From Streptomyces halobius (GTDB lineage Bacteria > Actinomycetota > Actinomycetes > Streptomycetales > Streptomycetaceae): a stretch of 64,000 bases of DNA. The stretch spans positions 8,494,001 to 8,558,000 of the forward strand of contig NZ_CP086322.1 of assembly GCF_023277745.1 (NCBI RefSeq), in the 5' to 3' direction. The notes below the pieces were generated by a model, which was given only the letters and a program-made list of their open reading frames with translations, searched no databases and was not told where the DNA came from. Both the position numbers and the translations under genes were made by a program. Of the stretch, positions 7,915-16,072 are shown piece by piece; positions within the stretch are counted from its first letter, which is position 1, and every line of letters starts with the position of its first letter.

Positions 7915-8628
7915 ATGACCGGAGACGGCACCGAGGCCGCCGGGCAGCAGTACGACGCCACCCCTTACCTGCCCCGGCGCGGCGGACTCGCGGCGTATCG
8001 GCGTGCCGCGGCGGACTGCCGGGGCTGCCCGCTGTTTCTGGACGCCTCGCAGACCGTTTTCGGGGAGGGCAGCCCGACGGCACGTCTGGCGCTCGTCGGC
8101 GAGGAGCCCGGTGATCGGGAGGACCGCCAGGGGAAGCCGTTCGTCGGCCCGGCCGGGGGCCTCCTGAAGAAGGCGCTGCGGGACGCCGGCCTCGGCGAGG
8201 AACCGACGTACTTCACCAACGCGGTGAAGCACTTCAAGTTCACCACCGCACCGCGAGGCAAGCGCCGCATCCACAAGCCACCGAGCCTGCGGGAGATGAC
8301 CGCCTGCCGCCCCTGGCTGAACGCCGAGTTGCGCCTGGTCGACCCCGAGGTCGTGGTGGCGCTCGGGTCGACCGCCGGCAAGGCGCTGCTGGGGCGGTCG
8401 TTCCGGGTGACGAAGGACCGCGGCGCTCTCATTCCCCTGCCGGAGGAGGGAGAGGAACAACGGGATGGGCACGGGGCGGGACGCTCGACCACCGACGGAA
8501 GAAGACTCGTCCTGGCGACCCTCCACCCTTCCGCGATTCTGCGGGCCGACGACGCGGGGCGCGCGGATGCGTACGCGGGGCTGGTCGCCGACCTCCGCGT
8601 GGCCGCCGGGGCCTTGCACGGCTCGTGA
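7915..8628 (+). CDS. udgX: UdgX-type uracil-DNA binding/glycosylase protein
   Basis: The 237-residue protein belongs to the uracil-DNA glycosylase superfamily. Motif A reads GEEPGDREDRQGKPFVGPAG (about residues 62-81), and the R-loop KRRIH follows at about residues 117-121. KRRIH is the UdgX signature; its His forms a covalent bond to the uracil-derived abasic site in the mycobacterial enzyme. Cys residues near CRGCPLF fit the family's iron-sulfur site. A family 5 uracil glycosylase gene converges on it 105 bases away, and an Fpg/Nei gene lies upstream. Confidence 0.88.
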   Translation: MTGDGTEAAGQQYDATPYLPRRGGLAAYRRAAADCRGCPLFLDASQTVFGEGSPTARLALVGEEPGDREDRQGKPFVGPAGGLLKKALRDAGLGEEPTYFTNAVKHFKFTTAPRGKRRIHKPPSLREMTACRPWLNAELRLVDPEVVVALGSTAGKALLGRSFRVTKDRGALIPLPEEGEEQRDGHGAGRSTTDGRRLVLATLHPSAILRADDAGRADAYAGLVADLRVAAGALHGS

Positions 8629-8732
8629 GCCACTCCTCACCCCATCCAGCCCCTTGCTGTGCCCGTCCCCGTGTCTTGCCGGTCCTGCGCCTTGCCCGGC
8701 CCGCGCCTTGTCCCGTCCCTTCGCCTCTTTCC

Positions 8733-9542
8733 TTATCCAGCGCTCCTGCCCTGTCCAGTCCCAGTCCCCTGGCTTCGCAGCCCCGCGAGCTCGGCAGCGC
8801 GAGTGAGCACATCGACGAGCATGGCGAACGTCAGACGCCCGGTGAACGTGTTCTGCTGGCTCGGGTGATAGCTCCCCAGGATCCGGAGCTCCGGCCGCTC
8901 GTCGGTCGCCTGCAGCGTCAGCTGCGCCCCGTGCCCGAACGCGGGCCGGGGGCGCGGCACCCGCCATCCCGCGGAGCCGAGAGCGGGCAGCAGCGCCTGC
9001 CAGCTGAAGGCACCCAGGGCGACCGCTGCGCGCAGGCTCGGAGCGAGGAGTGCGAGCTCCGCCGACAGCCATGGCCGGCAGGTGTCCCGTTCGGTGGGGG
9101 TGGGCTTGTTCTGCGGCGGGGCGCAGTGGACCGGCGCGGTCACCCGTACCCCGTACAGCTCCAGCCCGTCGCCCCGGTGTGTCGCTTCGGGCTGGGAGGC
9201 GAGGCCGACGGCGTGCAAGGCGGCGAAGAGGAAGTCACCGGAGGCGTCACCGGTGAACATCCGGCCGGTCCGGTTGCCGCCGTGCGCGGCGGGCGCCAGA
9301 CCGACGACGGCCAGTGCCGCGTCCGGCGGACCGAATCCGGGGACCGGCCTGGCCCAGTACTCCTCGTCGCGGAACGCCCGCCGCCGGGTAGCGGCGACCT
9401 CTTCCCGCCAGGCCACCAGCCTCGGGCAGGCCCGGCACCGTGTCAGGTGGGTATCGAGCTCGTCCAGCCCCCCGGAGTGCTCCGCACAGTAGCCCGGATA
9501 GCCGCCATCATCGCTGGTCGGCGGGCCTGTCCCAGCGTTCAT
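8733..9542 (-). CDS. Family 5 uracil-DNA glycosylase (UDGb)
   Basis: The 269-residue product has CRACPRLVAWREEVA with the first iron-sulfur cysteines, then VVGLAPAAHGGNRTGRMFTG (family 5 motif 1, about residues 78-97). Later come NKPTPTE and the C-terminal HPSQQNTFTGRLT motif. UDGb enzymes remove uracil and other deaminated bases. It faces UdgX convergently. The start at 9542 gives the expected N-terminal cysteine spacing, but a shorter start is possible. Confidence 0.88.
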   Translation of the reverse strand: MNAGTGPPTSDDGGYPGYCAEHSGGLDELDTHLTRCRACPRLVAWREEVAATRRRAFRDEEYWARPVPGFGPPDAALAVVGLAPAAHGGNRTGRMFTGDASGDFLFAALHAVGLASQPEATHRGDGLELYGVRVTAPVHCAPPQNKPTPTERDTCRPWLSAELALLAPSLRAAVALGAFSWQALLPALGSAGWRVPRPRPAFGHGAQLTLQATDERPELRILGSYHPSQQNTFTGRLTFAMLVDVLTRAAELAGLRSQGTGTGQGRSAG

Positions 9543-9847
9543 ACGCGTCCTCCCACACTTCGCCGTCCGGCAGGTGTGCCGCTCCCCGCCGAACCGGGAC
9601 TCGAACTCCTCCCGCTTTTCGTCCCGTTCGACGTTTCGGCCCGTTCGAGCAGCCGACCGGCCAGCTCACACTCGGCCGGCGCGCGCACCGCAGATTCAGC
9701 ACGGGCAGCAGGTTCACCACGGTGAGATCGGCGGGACCGACGCCGACACTGTCGACGATGGCGACGGAAGTGCGTGTGACGTCCGCGGTGGGGGAGGGGG
9801 AGGGCAGGTCCACGCGCCCCGGTCACTGCTGTCATCTCCTGCTTCCG
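9543..9847. other. Upstream region of the family 5 glycosylase, no gene assigned
   Basis: A minus-strand frame (9508-9813) is open and overlaps the glycosylase start, with a hydrophobic run VAIVDSVGVGPADLTVVNLL. I cannot match it to a family or find a ribosome binding site, so I leave it unassigned. Confidence 0.35.
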
Positions 9848-10279
9848 CTACTGCTTCCTCTCCCGTTCCACCAGCTCCTTGAATTGCTGCAGATCACTGC
9901 GGACGCCCCGCTCGATCGCGGCCGCCTGCGCGAAGCCCGACGGTCCTCCGAACTCCTCCTTGATGGTCTCCGGCTGGTACTCGAACCGGGCCTGGACCCG
10001 GGTGTGATCCCGGTCGATGGGCAGCAGCGAGACCGTTCCCGCCAGGTCGGGACCGCTTGTGGTGTGCCAGACCATTTCCTTCCCGCGGTCGCTGGTCTCG
10101 ACGTCCAGCTCCCGGGCCCGGCCTCCCGCGGTGAGATCCAGGTGCGCCTTGTTCTCGCCCTCCGGGCGGGCCTCACGCACGCCGTTCACAAACGCGGGAT
10201 AGCTCTCCACTCGGTGGAGAGTGTCCCAGGTTCTGTCGAGGGGGGCATCGATGTCTATCTGTTCTTCGAGAGTGCTCAT
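9848..10279 (-). CDS. SRPBCC (START-like) superfamily protein
   Basis: The 143-residue protein fits the helix-grip fold of polyketide cyclase/coenzyme Q-binding proteins. IDIDAPLDRTWDTLHRVESYP stands at the start, a central beta region carries LDVETSDRGKEMVWHTTSG and LLPIDRDHTRVQARFEYQP, and a long C-terminal helix ends with LQQFKELVERERKQ. ATG 10279 has GAGGTG upstream and restores the family's N-terminus. The ligand is unknown. It lies downstream of the flavin oxidase on the same strand, 265 bases away, so a shared operon is uncertain. Confidence 0.75.
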   Translation of the reverse strand: MSTLEEQIDIDAPLDRTWDTLHRVESYPAFVNGVREARPEGENKAHLDLTAGGRARELDVETSDRGKEMVWHTTSGPDLAGTVSLLPIDRDHTRVQARFEYQPETIKEEFGGPSGFAQAAAIERGVRSDLQQFKELVERERKQ

Positions 10280-10361
10280 CGGGCACCTCACAGCTTGGTT
10301 CAGGGCTACACGGTCACGTATCCAGAGTGCTCCGGGCGGGGGCCGGAAGCGACCCGAGTCA

Positions 10362-10415
10362 CCGGGCCCGGTGCTGCCGGGCCCGGTGCTGCCGGGCCCG
10401 GTGCTGCCGGGCCCG
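10362..10415 (-). repeat. Tandem 15-bp repeat, 3.6 units
   Basis: The unit CCGGGCCCGGTGCTG is repeated exactly three times and then partially. Each unit contains the self-complementary CCGGGCCCGG, so the array can fold into alternative hairpins. It lies between the flavin oxidase and the SRPBCC gene. Confidence 0.85.
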
Positions 10416-10544
10416 AACCGGCTTGTTGCACATTCAAGCGTCCTGGGCTTGCCGTCATCATCACCGGCACCGGTGGTGGGCCGAGGTGACCGACGGTGAC
10501 ACGCCCCGGGGCCACCGCGAGCCCCCGGGCTCATTCGGTGCCGT

Positions 10545-12209
10545 TCACCGGGTGAACGGCTGGACGGACTGGGCGTGGCGGAAGACATTCCGGGGGTCCC
10601 AGTACTCCTTGGTCTCCTGGAGGCGCTGATAGTTGTCGCCGTAGTAGAGACGGTGCGAGGGCTGCCCCGAGGTGTTCCACTCGGGGTCGTCGAGGTCGGT
10701 ATCGGGGTAATTGATGTAACACCCGTCGGTCACCGTCTCCTGGATAGCGCGGTCGCCGGTGTCATCCGGCGAGAGAATCGGCACGCCGCCGGTGTCCTCG
10801 TAGACATCGCGGTAGAACTCGCGGATCCAGCTCACATGCGGCGCCGCGATCGAAGGATCGACGGCGGCATCCAGATAGTCGGTGACACCGTCCTTGTTGG
10901 AGTCCTTCTGCCAGCTCCAGTACGTCTGATACTGCAGCTTCAGCACGGAACTGCGTTGGTAGACGGCCGTGTCGGCGCTTCCGGGGAGGTTGACGGCACC
11001 GCCGTAGGAGTCGACCTGGAGCAGCGCCTGCGGGTTGTCGTATGCGTCGCGCGTCAGGTGGTCGTGGATGGCGGTGAGCTGTGGCTCGGTGAATCCGCGT
11101 GTCATATACGCCGACTTGTACTTGCCGCACTGGTTGTCGCCGGAGCCGTTGAGCGTCTGGGTGGCGGTGAGCCAGGGCAGCCGGGTCGGTACGTGCAGTC
11201 CGGCCATGGGTGCGTGCTCACCCATGCGCCGGTCCATTGGCGTGGGGGCGACGCCCAGGTCCTGGGTGACCCAGTCGAGGAAGGCGTTGAGCCGCCGCAC
11301 GCCGTCCGGCCTGGTGGCGTCGAGCTGGGTGATCAGACCCACCTTGCCGTTGGCCCAGTTGGTCAGCTTCAGCAGGGTGAACATATCGCTGAAGTCGCCG
11401 CGGAGGGGTTCCGGGAGCTCGGTGGTGTTCTCGTACTCGAAGAACAGCCCGTAATTGCGCACCAGCGACTTGAAGCTCTCCGGCTCGTCCTTGAGCTCCG
11501 CCCACGGCCATGCGATGGCATGCAGCAGGACTTGGGACGGGGGTTTGGGCAGGCCCTTGAACCAGTACCGGGTGACCACACCGAAGTTCCCGCCGCCGCC
11601 ACCGGTGTGCGCCCACCACAGATTCCGCAGCTGCTCATCGGACGAGTCACGGCGCGCGATCACCACCTCCGCGTGCTGTCCGTCACGGACGACCACGACC
11701 TCCACCGCGTAGAGATAGTCGATGGTCAGCCCGTGCTGCCGGGACAGCAGCCCGTACCCGCCGCCGCACACATGGCCGCCGGCGGCGACGGAGTAGCAGG
11801 ATCCGCCGGGGAGCGCGACGCCGAACGGGGCGTAGAGGTGGGTGGCGACACGCCAGTTGTTCGCACCGGCCTCCACGCAGTACGCGCCCGTCTGCTGGTC
11901 CAGGTAGGCCCGGTCCATCCGTCCCAGGTCGAGGATCACGCCCACGTCGTCGCCGCAGACGAAGTTCTCGTAGCAGTGGCCCCCCGACCGGACCGTGATC
12001 CGCCTTTCGGGACTCTCGTCGGAACGATGGCTCGCCAGATATTTGTTGAGTGCGCACACGACCTCGTCGGTCGAGGCGACTACCGACACATAGTCAGGAG
12101 TCGCGATGAAGCGCTGATTGAATCCCCTCCTCAGGGCCTGATAGCGGTCATCCCCCTGAACCACCTCGGTGCCGCACTCGGTTCCGGCGATGGTCTGCTC
12201 CGCGGTCAT
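10545..12209 (-). CDS. BBE-type FAD-linked oxidoreductase, probably bicovalent flavin
   Basis: The 554-residue protein has an FAD-binding type 4 domain and a C-terminal berberine-bridge domain ending in EYWDPRNVFRHAQSVQP. The segment VRSGGHCYENF supplies the His, and GGHVCGGGYGLLSRQHG the Cys, that tether FAD twice in family members such as AknOx. These enzymes oxidise sugars, alkaloids or polyketide-attached sugars; the substrate is not evident. ATG 12209 is preceded by GGGGAGAG, better than the upstream alternative at 12224. No signal peptide is seen, and the neighbours give no pathway. Confidence 0.85.
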   Translation of the reverse strand: MTAEQTIAGTECGTEVVQGDDRYQALRRGFNQRFIATPDYVSVVASTDEVVCALNKYLASHRSDESPERRITVRSGGHCYENFVCGDDVGVILDLGRMDRAYLDQQTGAYCVEAGANNWRVATHLYAPFGVALPGGSCYSVAAGGHVCGGGYGLLSRQHGLTIDYLYAVEVVVVRDGQHAEVVIARRDSSDEQLRNLWWAHTGGGGGNFGVVTRYWFKGLPKPPSQVLLHAIAWPWAELKDEPESFKSLVRNYGLFFEYENTTELPEPLRGDFSDMFTLLKLTNWANGKVGLITQLDATRPDGVRRLNAFLDWVTQDLGVAPTPMDRRMGEHAPMAGLHVPTRLPWLTATQTLNGSGDNQCGKYKSAYMTRGFTEPQLTAIHDHLTRDAYDNPQALLQVDSYGGAVNLPGSADTAVYQRSSVLKLQYQTYWSWQKDSNKDGVTDYLDAAVDPSIAAPHVSWIREFYRDVYEDTGGVPILSPDDTGDRAIQETVTDGCYINYPDTDLDDPEWNTSGQPSHRLYYGDNYQRLQETKEYWDPRNVFRHAQSVQPFTR

Positions 12210-12477
12210 GTCTCTCCCCACCACAATGGCAACCTTGTGACTGCTGCTGCGCGTCTGCGTGCTTCACGCCTGCCATTGACGACAGCCACTTCCACCTCAC
12301 GACTGCCGCTTCAAGGCTGCGACTTCATGTAACTGAACACCTACTCTTCGTGATTGGTTGCATGCGGGGGAAGAGTCGAGAGGTGTCGGCAGGCGGGCCC
12401 CGGGTTGACGACCGTCTCACCCGCCGCGTGCGGACCAGTGGTCACCGTCAGTGCGCGGACGCGCCGCGCGTCGGCAC

Positions 12478-13788
12478 TCAGATATGCAGCGTCACGGGCG
12501 GTCGTGTGCCGTTCAGATAGTGGTCGCCGATGTCGCGGAGCCTGTGGGTGGGCGAGCCCTGTGCCGTCAGTACGCGCGCGTTGCGCCAGAACCTCTCGAA
12601 CCCCGGCCCTTCGGCGGGGGAGTCGGCGGTGCCGTCCGCGAGTTCCAGGATGCGGGTCGTGATGTGCACGGCGGACCGGCTCGTCACGGCCTCGGCCGCG
12701 GCGACGAGAACGGAGATATCGGTGCGTTCGTCGACGCCGAGTTCCCGCCCCGAGAGGAGCCCTCGCGCCAGTGCTTCCGTCGCCGGTTCCGCGACGGCCG
12801 CGGCGGTGTGGGCGGCGGTCACCAACTCCCCGTAGGCGAGCAGGAGGTAGGGATCCCGGCCCGGCCGGTTCGGGTACCCGCGGTCGTCCGGACCGATCGT
12901 CGGCCAGGTGCGCGGCGTGGCGCGACTGACGTCCCGGGCCTCGGCCAGCGCCCCTTCGGTGATCCCCAAGGCGACGTGGACAAGGGCGAGCCGGAGCGCC
13001 AAGGGAGCGAGCGCGGCGAAGGGGGAGACATCGTGCTCGTCGCGCGGAACGGCGCCGAGTATCTGAGAATCGGCCACCGCGACGCCGTCGAAGCCAACGC
13101 TGCCCGCTCCGCTGAGCCGCTGCCCCAGGCGGTCGTGCGCCGGGTCGGTCGTCACGCCGGGACAGGCCGGATCCACGACTACGCTCAGCGACTCGCCCGT
13201 CGCGGTGCACACCGCGCCGAGCACCAGCCGGTCCGCCACGGCGGCACCGGCGGCGAGCGTCGTGCGCCCGTTGAGGACATACCCGTCCTCGCTCGGCGTG
13301 AGCCTGAGCTCGGGCCCGCGCTCCGCCCCTGTCCCGGCTCCCGCCTCCGCTTCCTCCTCCGTCCCCGTGACGTCGGTGCTCCCGGCCCACAGCCACTGCC
13401 CGGTCGCCGCACGGAGTTCGAGTCCGTCGGCCGTTTCCGGGGTGCCGAAGAACCGGGCGCTCCATGACAGGACGTAGTGCCGGGCCAGCAGTTCGCCGAT
13501 GGAGCTGTCGGCCGCCGAAATCTCCCGGATGACCGCACAGGCCGTCCGCCAGTCACAGCCCCTCCCGGATGCGCCCGGCGGCATCAGCAGAGCGGGCAGT
13601 CCGGCTTCGCGCAGGCGGGAGACCTCGTCGAACGGAGCCTTGCCCGCCCGGTCGCGGACGGCCGCGTCGACGGCGAGATCATCCGCGAGTTCACGGGCGA
13701 CGCGGGACCACATTCCGCCCTCCGACGGGGCGTTGCCCTCCGGGGCGGCGGGGGCCGCAGCGGACCGCTTCGGCATGGCGCCGTTCAC
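12478..13788 (-). CDS. Acyl-CoA-dehydrogenase-like flavin monooxygenase (SfnB/DszC type)
   Basis: The 436-residue protein follows the acyl-CoA dehydrogenase fold: an N-terminal helical part with EVSRLREAGLPALLMPP (about 45-61), a middle beta domain with GSVGFDGVAVADSQILG, and a C-terminal helical domain ending in HRLRDIGDHYLNGTRPPVTLHI. That C-terminus and RTWPTIGPDDRGYPNRPG-like text remind me of SfnB/DszC monooxygenases used in sulfur acquisition. GTG 13788 has GGAGGGG 5 bases upstream; ATG 13776 is an alternative. A divergent-looking operator and an Rrf2 regulator lie upstream. Assignment to sulfur metabolism is inference. Confidence 0.75.
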   Translation of the reverse strand: MNGAMPKRSAAAPAAPEGNAPSEGGMWSRVARELADDLAVDAAVRDRAGKAPFDEVSRLREAGLPALLMPPGASGRGCDWRTACAVIREISAADSSIGELLARHYVLSWSARFFGTPETADGLELRAATGQWLWAGSTDVTGTEEEAEAGAGTGAERGPELRLTPSEDGYVLNGRTTLAAGAAVADRLVLGAVCTATGESLSVVVDPACPGVTTDPAHDRLGQRLSGAGSVGFDGVAVADSQILGAVPRDEHDVSPFAALAPLALRLALVHVALGITEGALAEARDVSRATPRTWPTIGPDDRGYPNRPGRDPYLLLAYGELVTAAHTAAAVAEPATEALARGLLSGRELGVDERTDISVLVAAAEAVTSRSAVHITTRILELADGTADSPAEGPGFERFWRNARVLTAQGSPTHRLRDIGDHYLNGTRPPVTLHI

Positions 13789-13833
13789 CGTCCCCTCCCG
13801 GAACCGGATTCCCCGCGAGTCCCTGGTTTCGCG

Positions 13834-13867
13834 ATTCCCTAGTTTTCCCACTTGATTGGTAGAGAAT
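13834..13867. promoter_or_regulatory. Imperfect inverted repeat upstream of the SfnB-like gene
   Basis: ATTCCCTA at 13834 and TAGAGAAT at 13860 are inverted copies with one mismatch, separated by 18 bases in an unusually AT-rich patch. It lies 46 bases upstream of the monooxygenase start, a plausible place for the operator of the neighbouring Rrf2 regulator. Confidence 0.4.
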
Positions 13868-13997
13868 AGGGTGCGTCCGGAGCCGCCTTTGCGGCAAGGG
13901 GTGTTCAAATGATGGACAATGGCGTATCGGAATCCGGATGATGCTGGAGGGGCAGCAGGCGCGCCCTGAGGTGGGCGCACCGCGCCGGGGTGGCGTC

Positions 13998-14456
13998 CTA
14001 CGGGTTCGTCCAAGAGGCCGGGTCCTCGGCCAGCGCGGTCACCCGGGAGGGCAGCTCGGCCGAGGCGACATCGGCCAGCGACACACCGTCCAGGATCTGG
14101 CGGACATTCGCCCGCAGCGCGACCCACACCGGCAGCAGCGACTCGGCGGGGCCGCTGTAGGACAACTCCGGCGGGCGCGCGCCGCGTACCGCGACCAGCG
14201 GCCCGTCCACGACGCGGATGACATCCGCGATGCTGATGGCCTCCGGGGCCTTCGCCAGCCGGTAGCCGCCGTTGCCGCCGCGCTGACTCAGGACGAGTCC
14301 GCCCCGGCGCATGTCGTTGAGGATGCCTTCGAGGAATTTGTGCGGAATGTCCTGAGCGTCGGCAATCGCCTCCGCCTTGAGCGGCCCCGCGTCCCCGGCG
14401 TCAGCGAGTTGCAGCGCGGCACGTACCGCATAGTCCGCTCTGGCCGAAATTCGCAT
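13998..14456 (-). CDS. Rrf2-family transcriptional regulator lacking cluster cysteines
   Basis: The 152-residue protein begins MRISARADYAVRAALQLAD and has the winged-helix core IPHKFLEGILNDMRRGGLVLSQRG, followed by GGYRLAKAPEAISIADVIRVVDGPL. All these are hallmarks of Rrf2. The loop that carries three Cys in IscR/NsrR has none here, so it should not hold an iron-sulfur cluster and resembles CymR-type sensors of sulfur metabolism. It is transcribed in the same direction as the SfnB-like gene, with 209 bases between them. Confidence 0.85.
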   Translation of the reverse strand: MRISARADYAVRAALQLADAGDAGPLKAEAIADAQDIPHKFLEGILNDMRRGGLVLSQRGGNGGYRLAKAPEAISIADVIRVVDGPLVAVRGARPPELSYSGPAESLLPVWVALRANVRQILDGVSLADVASAELPSRVTALAEDPASWTNP

Positions 14457-14524
14457 GCCCGCATTATTCCTCAGGGGATGGCCGGGCTCTCCGTCGGCCG
14501 ATGGGCGCCCTCGCGGGCCCGCCG

Positions 14525-15457
14525 TCAACCGGGCGGGGGCGCGGCTGCGAGCCAGGAGGCCACGGCCTGCGTGATGGGCTGGTCGGTGTCGAGCTGGACA
14601 AAGCCGAACTGGCCGCCCTGGTTGCACTCCAGGAACCACCATGTCCGGTCGGCGTCCTCGGCGAAGTCGAAGGCCCCGTAGGAGATGTGGGCGGAGCGCA
14701 TATAGGCGTCCACCGCATGGCGGATCCGGTCGGGCACCTCGGTGGGCTCCCACAGGCAGTGCTCGGTGAAGCGGCTGTCGACCTCTTCGGGGTCGGACTT
14801 CTTACGGGCGGCGAAGAGCTGCCCGCCGACGCAGGTCAGCCGGATATCGGCCCGCTTGTGGATAAGCACTTGGAGCTGGGTCGGGCCGGCCGCCACGCCG
14901 GAGAAGTCCACGTCCGGGGTGATACGGGTGGTCGGCAGCACCATCGGCGGATCACTGGGGTGCTTGCCGGACACCGATTTCACCACGACATCCTGATATG
15001 TCCTGGCGAACTCCCGGGCGACCCCGGGGAACGAGGTGATGACCGTGGGGGGCACGGCGAATCCGCTGTGGTGGGCGGTGCGCAGCTGCCAGGGCTTACG
15101 GCGTGCTCGTGCGGCCGCGGCGGGATGGTTCATCCAGCGTGCCCGGGTGCAGTCGAGCACGCCGTACAGGGCATGCTCGGACTCGCCTGTGAGCCATGCG
15201 GACGGTTCCGGGGCATGGGCCCCGGGGGTGTCGGGGCGGCGGACCCACACCGACCGCAGACTGCTCAGACTCACCATGCGTTCGCCTGCCTTGAGGTATC
15301 CCTCGAAGTCGCCCTTGACGTACTCCGCCGACAGGGCGACCTCGCCGGGAAAGTCCGCGGGGTCGAGGCGGATGAGCGGAACGCCGAGTTCGTGCAGCCT
15401 CGCCACCACCATGTCCGCCGTCAAGTCCTCCTCGCAGGTGAGAATCAGGACGGTCAT
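14525..15457 (-). CDS. tgmB: ATP-grasp ribosomal peptide maturase (TgmB/MvdC-like)
   Basis: The 310-residue protein is an ATP-grasp ligase of the graspetide maturase type. It opens MTVLILTCEEDLTADMVVARL, has the lid/phosphate segment VVVKSVSGKHP (about residues 159-169), and the metal-binding end WWFLECNQGGQFGF (about 281-294). Such enzymes form ester or amide links between side-chain carboxylates and hydroxyl or amine groups of a precursor. The precursor gene lies 6 bases upstream. No methyltransferase partner is adjacent. Confidence 0.88.
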   Translation of the reverse strand: MTVLILTCEEDLTADMVVARLHELGVPLIRLDPADFPGEVALSAEYVKGDFEGYLKAGERMVSLSSLRSVWVRRPDTPGAHAPEPSAWLTGESEHALYGVLDCTRARWMNHPAAAARARRKPWQLRTAHHSGFAVPPTVITSFPGVAREFARTYQDVVVKSVSGKHPSDPPMVLPTTRITPDVDFSGVAAGPTQLQVLIHKRADIRLTCVGGQLFAARKKSDPEEVDSRFTEHCLWEPTEVPDRIRHAVDAYMRSAHISYGAFDFAEDADRTWWFLECNQGGQFGFVQLDTDQPITQAVASWLAAAPPPG

Positions 15458-15463
15458 CGGAGC

Positions 15464-15658
15464 TCAGTCGTCGAAGTGGGTCTTGGAACCGGCCGTGGAG
15501 GTGGTGCTGCCGGTGGCCAGCAGCACCGCCCGGCTGGACGTCGCCGGGCGGCCGTCGGGAAGCACGTTCAACTGTCGTGTGGCGTCGTACGTATACGGAA
15601 CGGTGGACGACGACGTCTGCGCCACCGGACGGGCGAAGCTCAGAGCGAACGGTCGCAT
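15464..15658 (-). CDS. tgmA: Graspetide precursor peptide (TgmA-like)
   Basis: The 64-residue peptide has the leader MRPFALSFARPV and a central YDATRQLNVLPDGRPA box, as in putative ATP-grasp-modified RiPP precursors. The C-terminal core STTSTAGSKTHFDD is rich in hydroxyl donors with two terminal Asp acceptors. ATG 15658 has AAGGAG 7 bases upstream. The stop is 6 bases before the maturase start, so they form an operon. The pattern of cross-links cannot be predicted from one sequence. Confidence 0.85.
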   Translation of the reverse strand: MRPFALSFARPVAQTSSSTVPYTYDATRQLNVLPDGRPATSSRAVLLATGSTTSTAGSKTHFDD

Positions 15659-16072
15659 ACCTTCTCCTTCAGGGCTCACGGCGCCTCAACATCCGGTGGT
15701 CTGGGCGGGGATATGTAGCGCTTTCTGACTACTATCTACGGGAAACGTAATGAAGCTGATCGGTCAATGACTGTTTTTGATCGGTTCTGCGGGCGTTCTT
15801 GACGAAACTGTCATGAGGGCGTATCCGACGAGAAGGACGACTGAACTCCGGCTCGGGTTCCCCTGGCCGTTCAGGAGCACCGACTCCGCCGGGAACATCA
15901 TGCTGGCCTCTCCGTCGGGAAACTCCACTCCGGCCGACGGCACCGGCCCGGCGCCCGGCACCAACCATGGTGAACCGCGTCGGCGAATTTTTGTTATCGG
16001 CGTCCGGCTGCCGGGTCTCCTGAGTGTTGGACCAACACGCAGGAAGACCCGTACCGGAGAGTGAACCCCCCC
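15659..16072. other. Divergent promoter region of tgmA and the CAP-domain gene
   Basis: No gene is supported. The segment 15725-15800 is AT-rich for this genome and contains TGATCGGT twice (about 15757 and 15778). This is where the tgmA promoter should lie. On the other side, a CAP-gene promoter must lie before 16056. Confidence 0.4.

Noticed and set aside
10362..10415. Tandem repeat as a small CRISPR array
   Set aside because: Units are contiguous 15-mers without spacers, and no cas gene is near.
15777..16064. Short plus-strand gene between tgmA and the CAP gene
   Set aside because: No ribosome binding site or recognisable sequence; the opposite strand is open as well, which reflects base composition.
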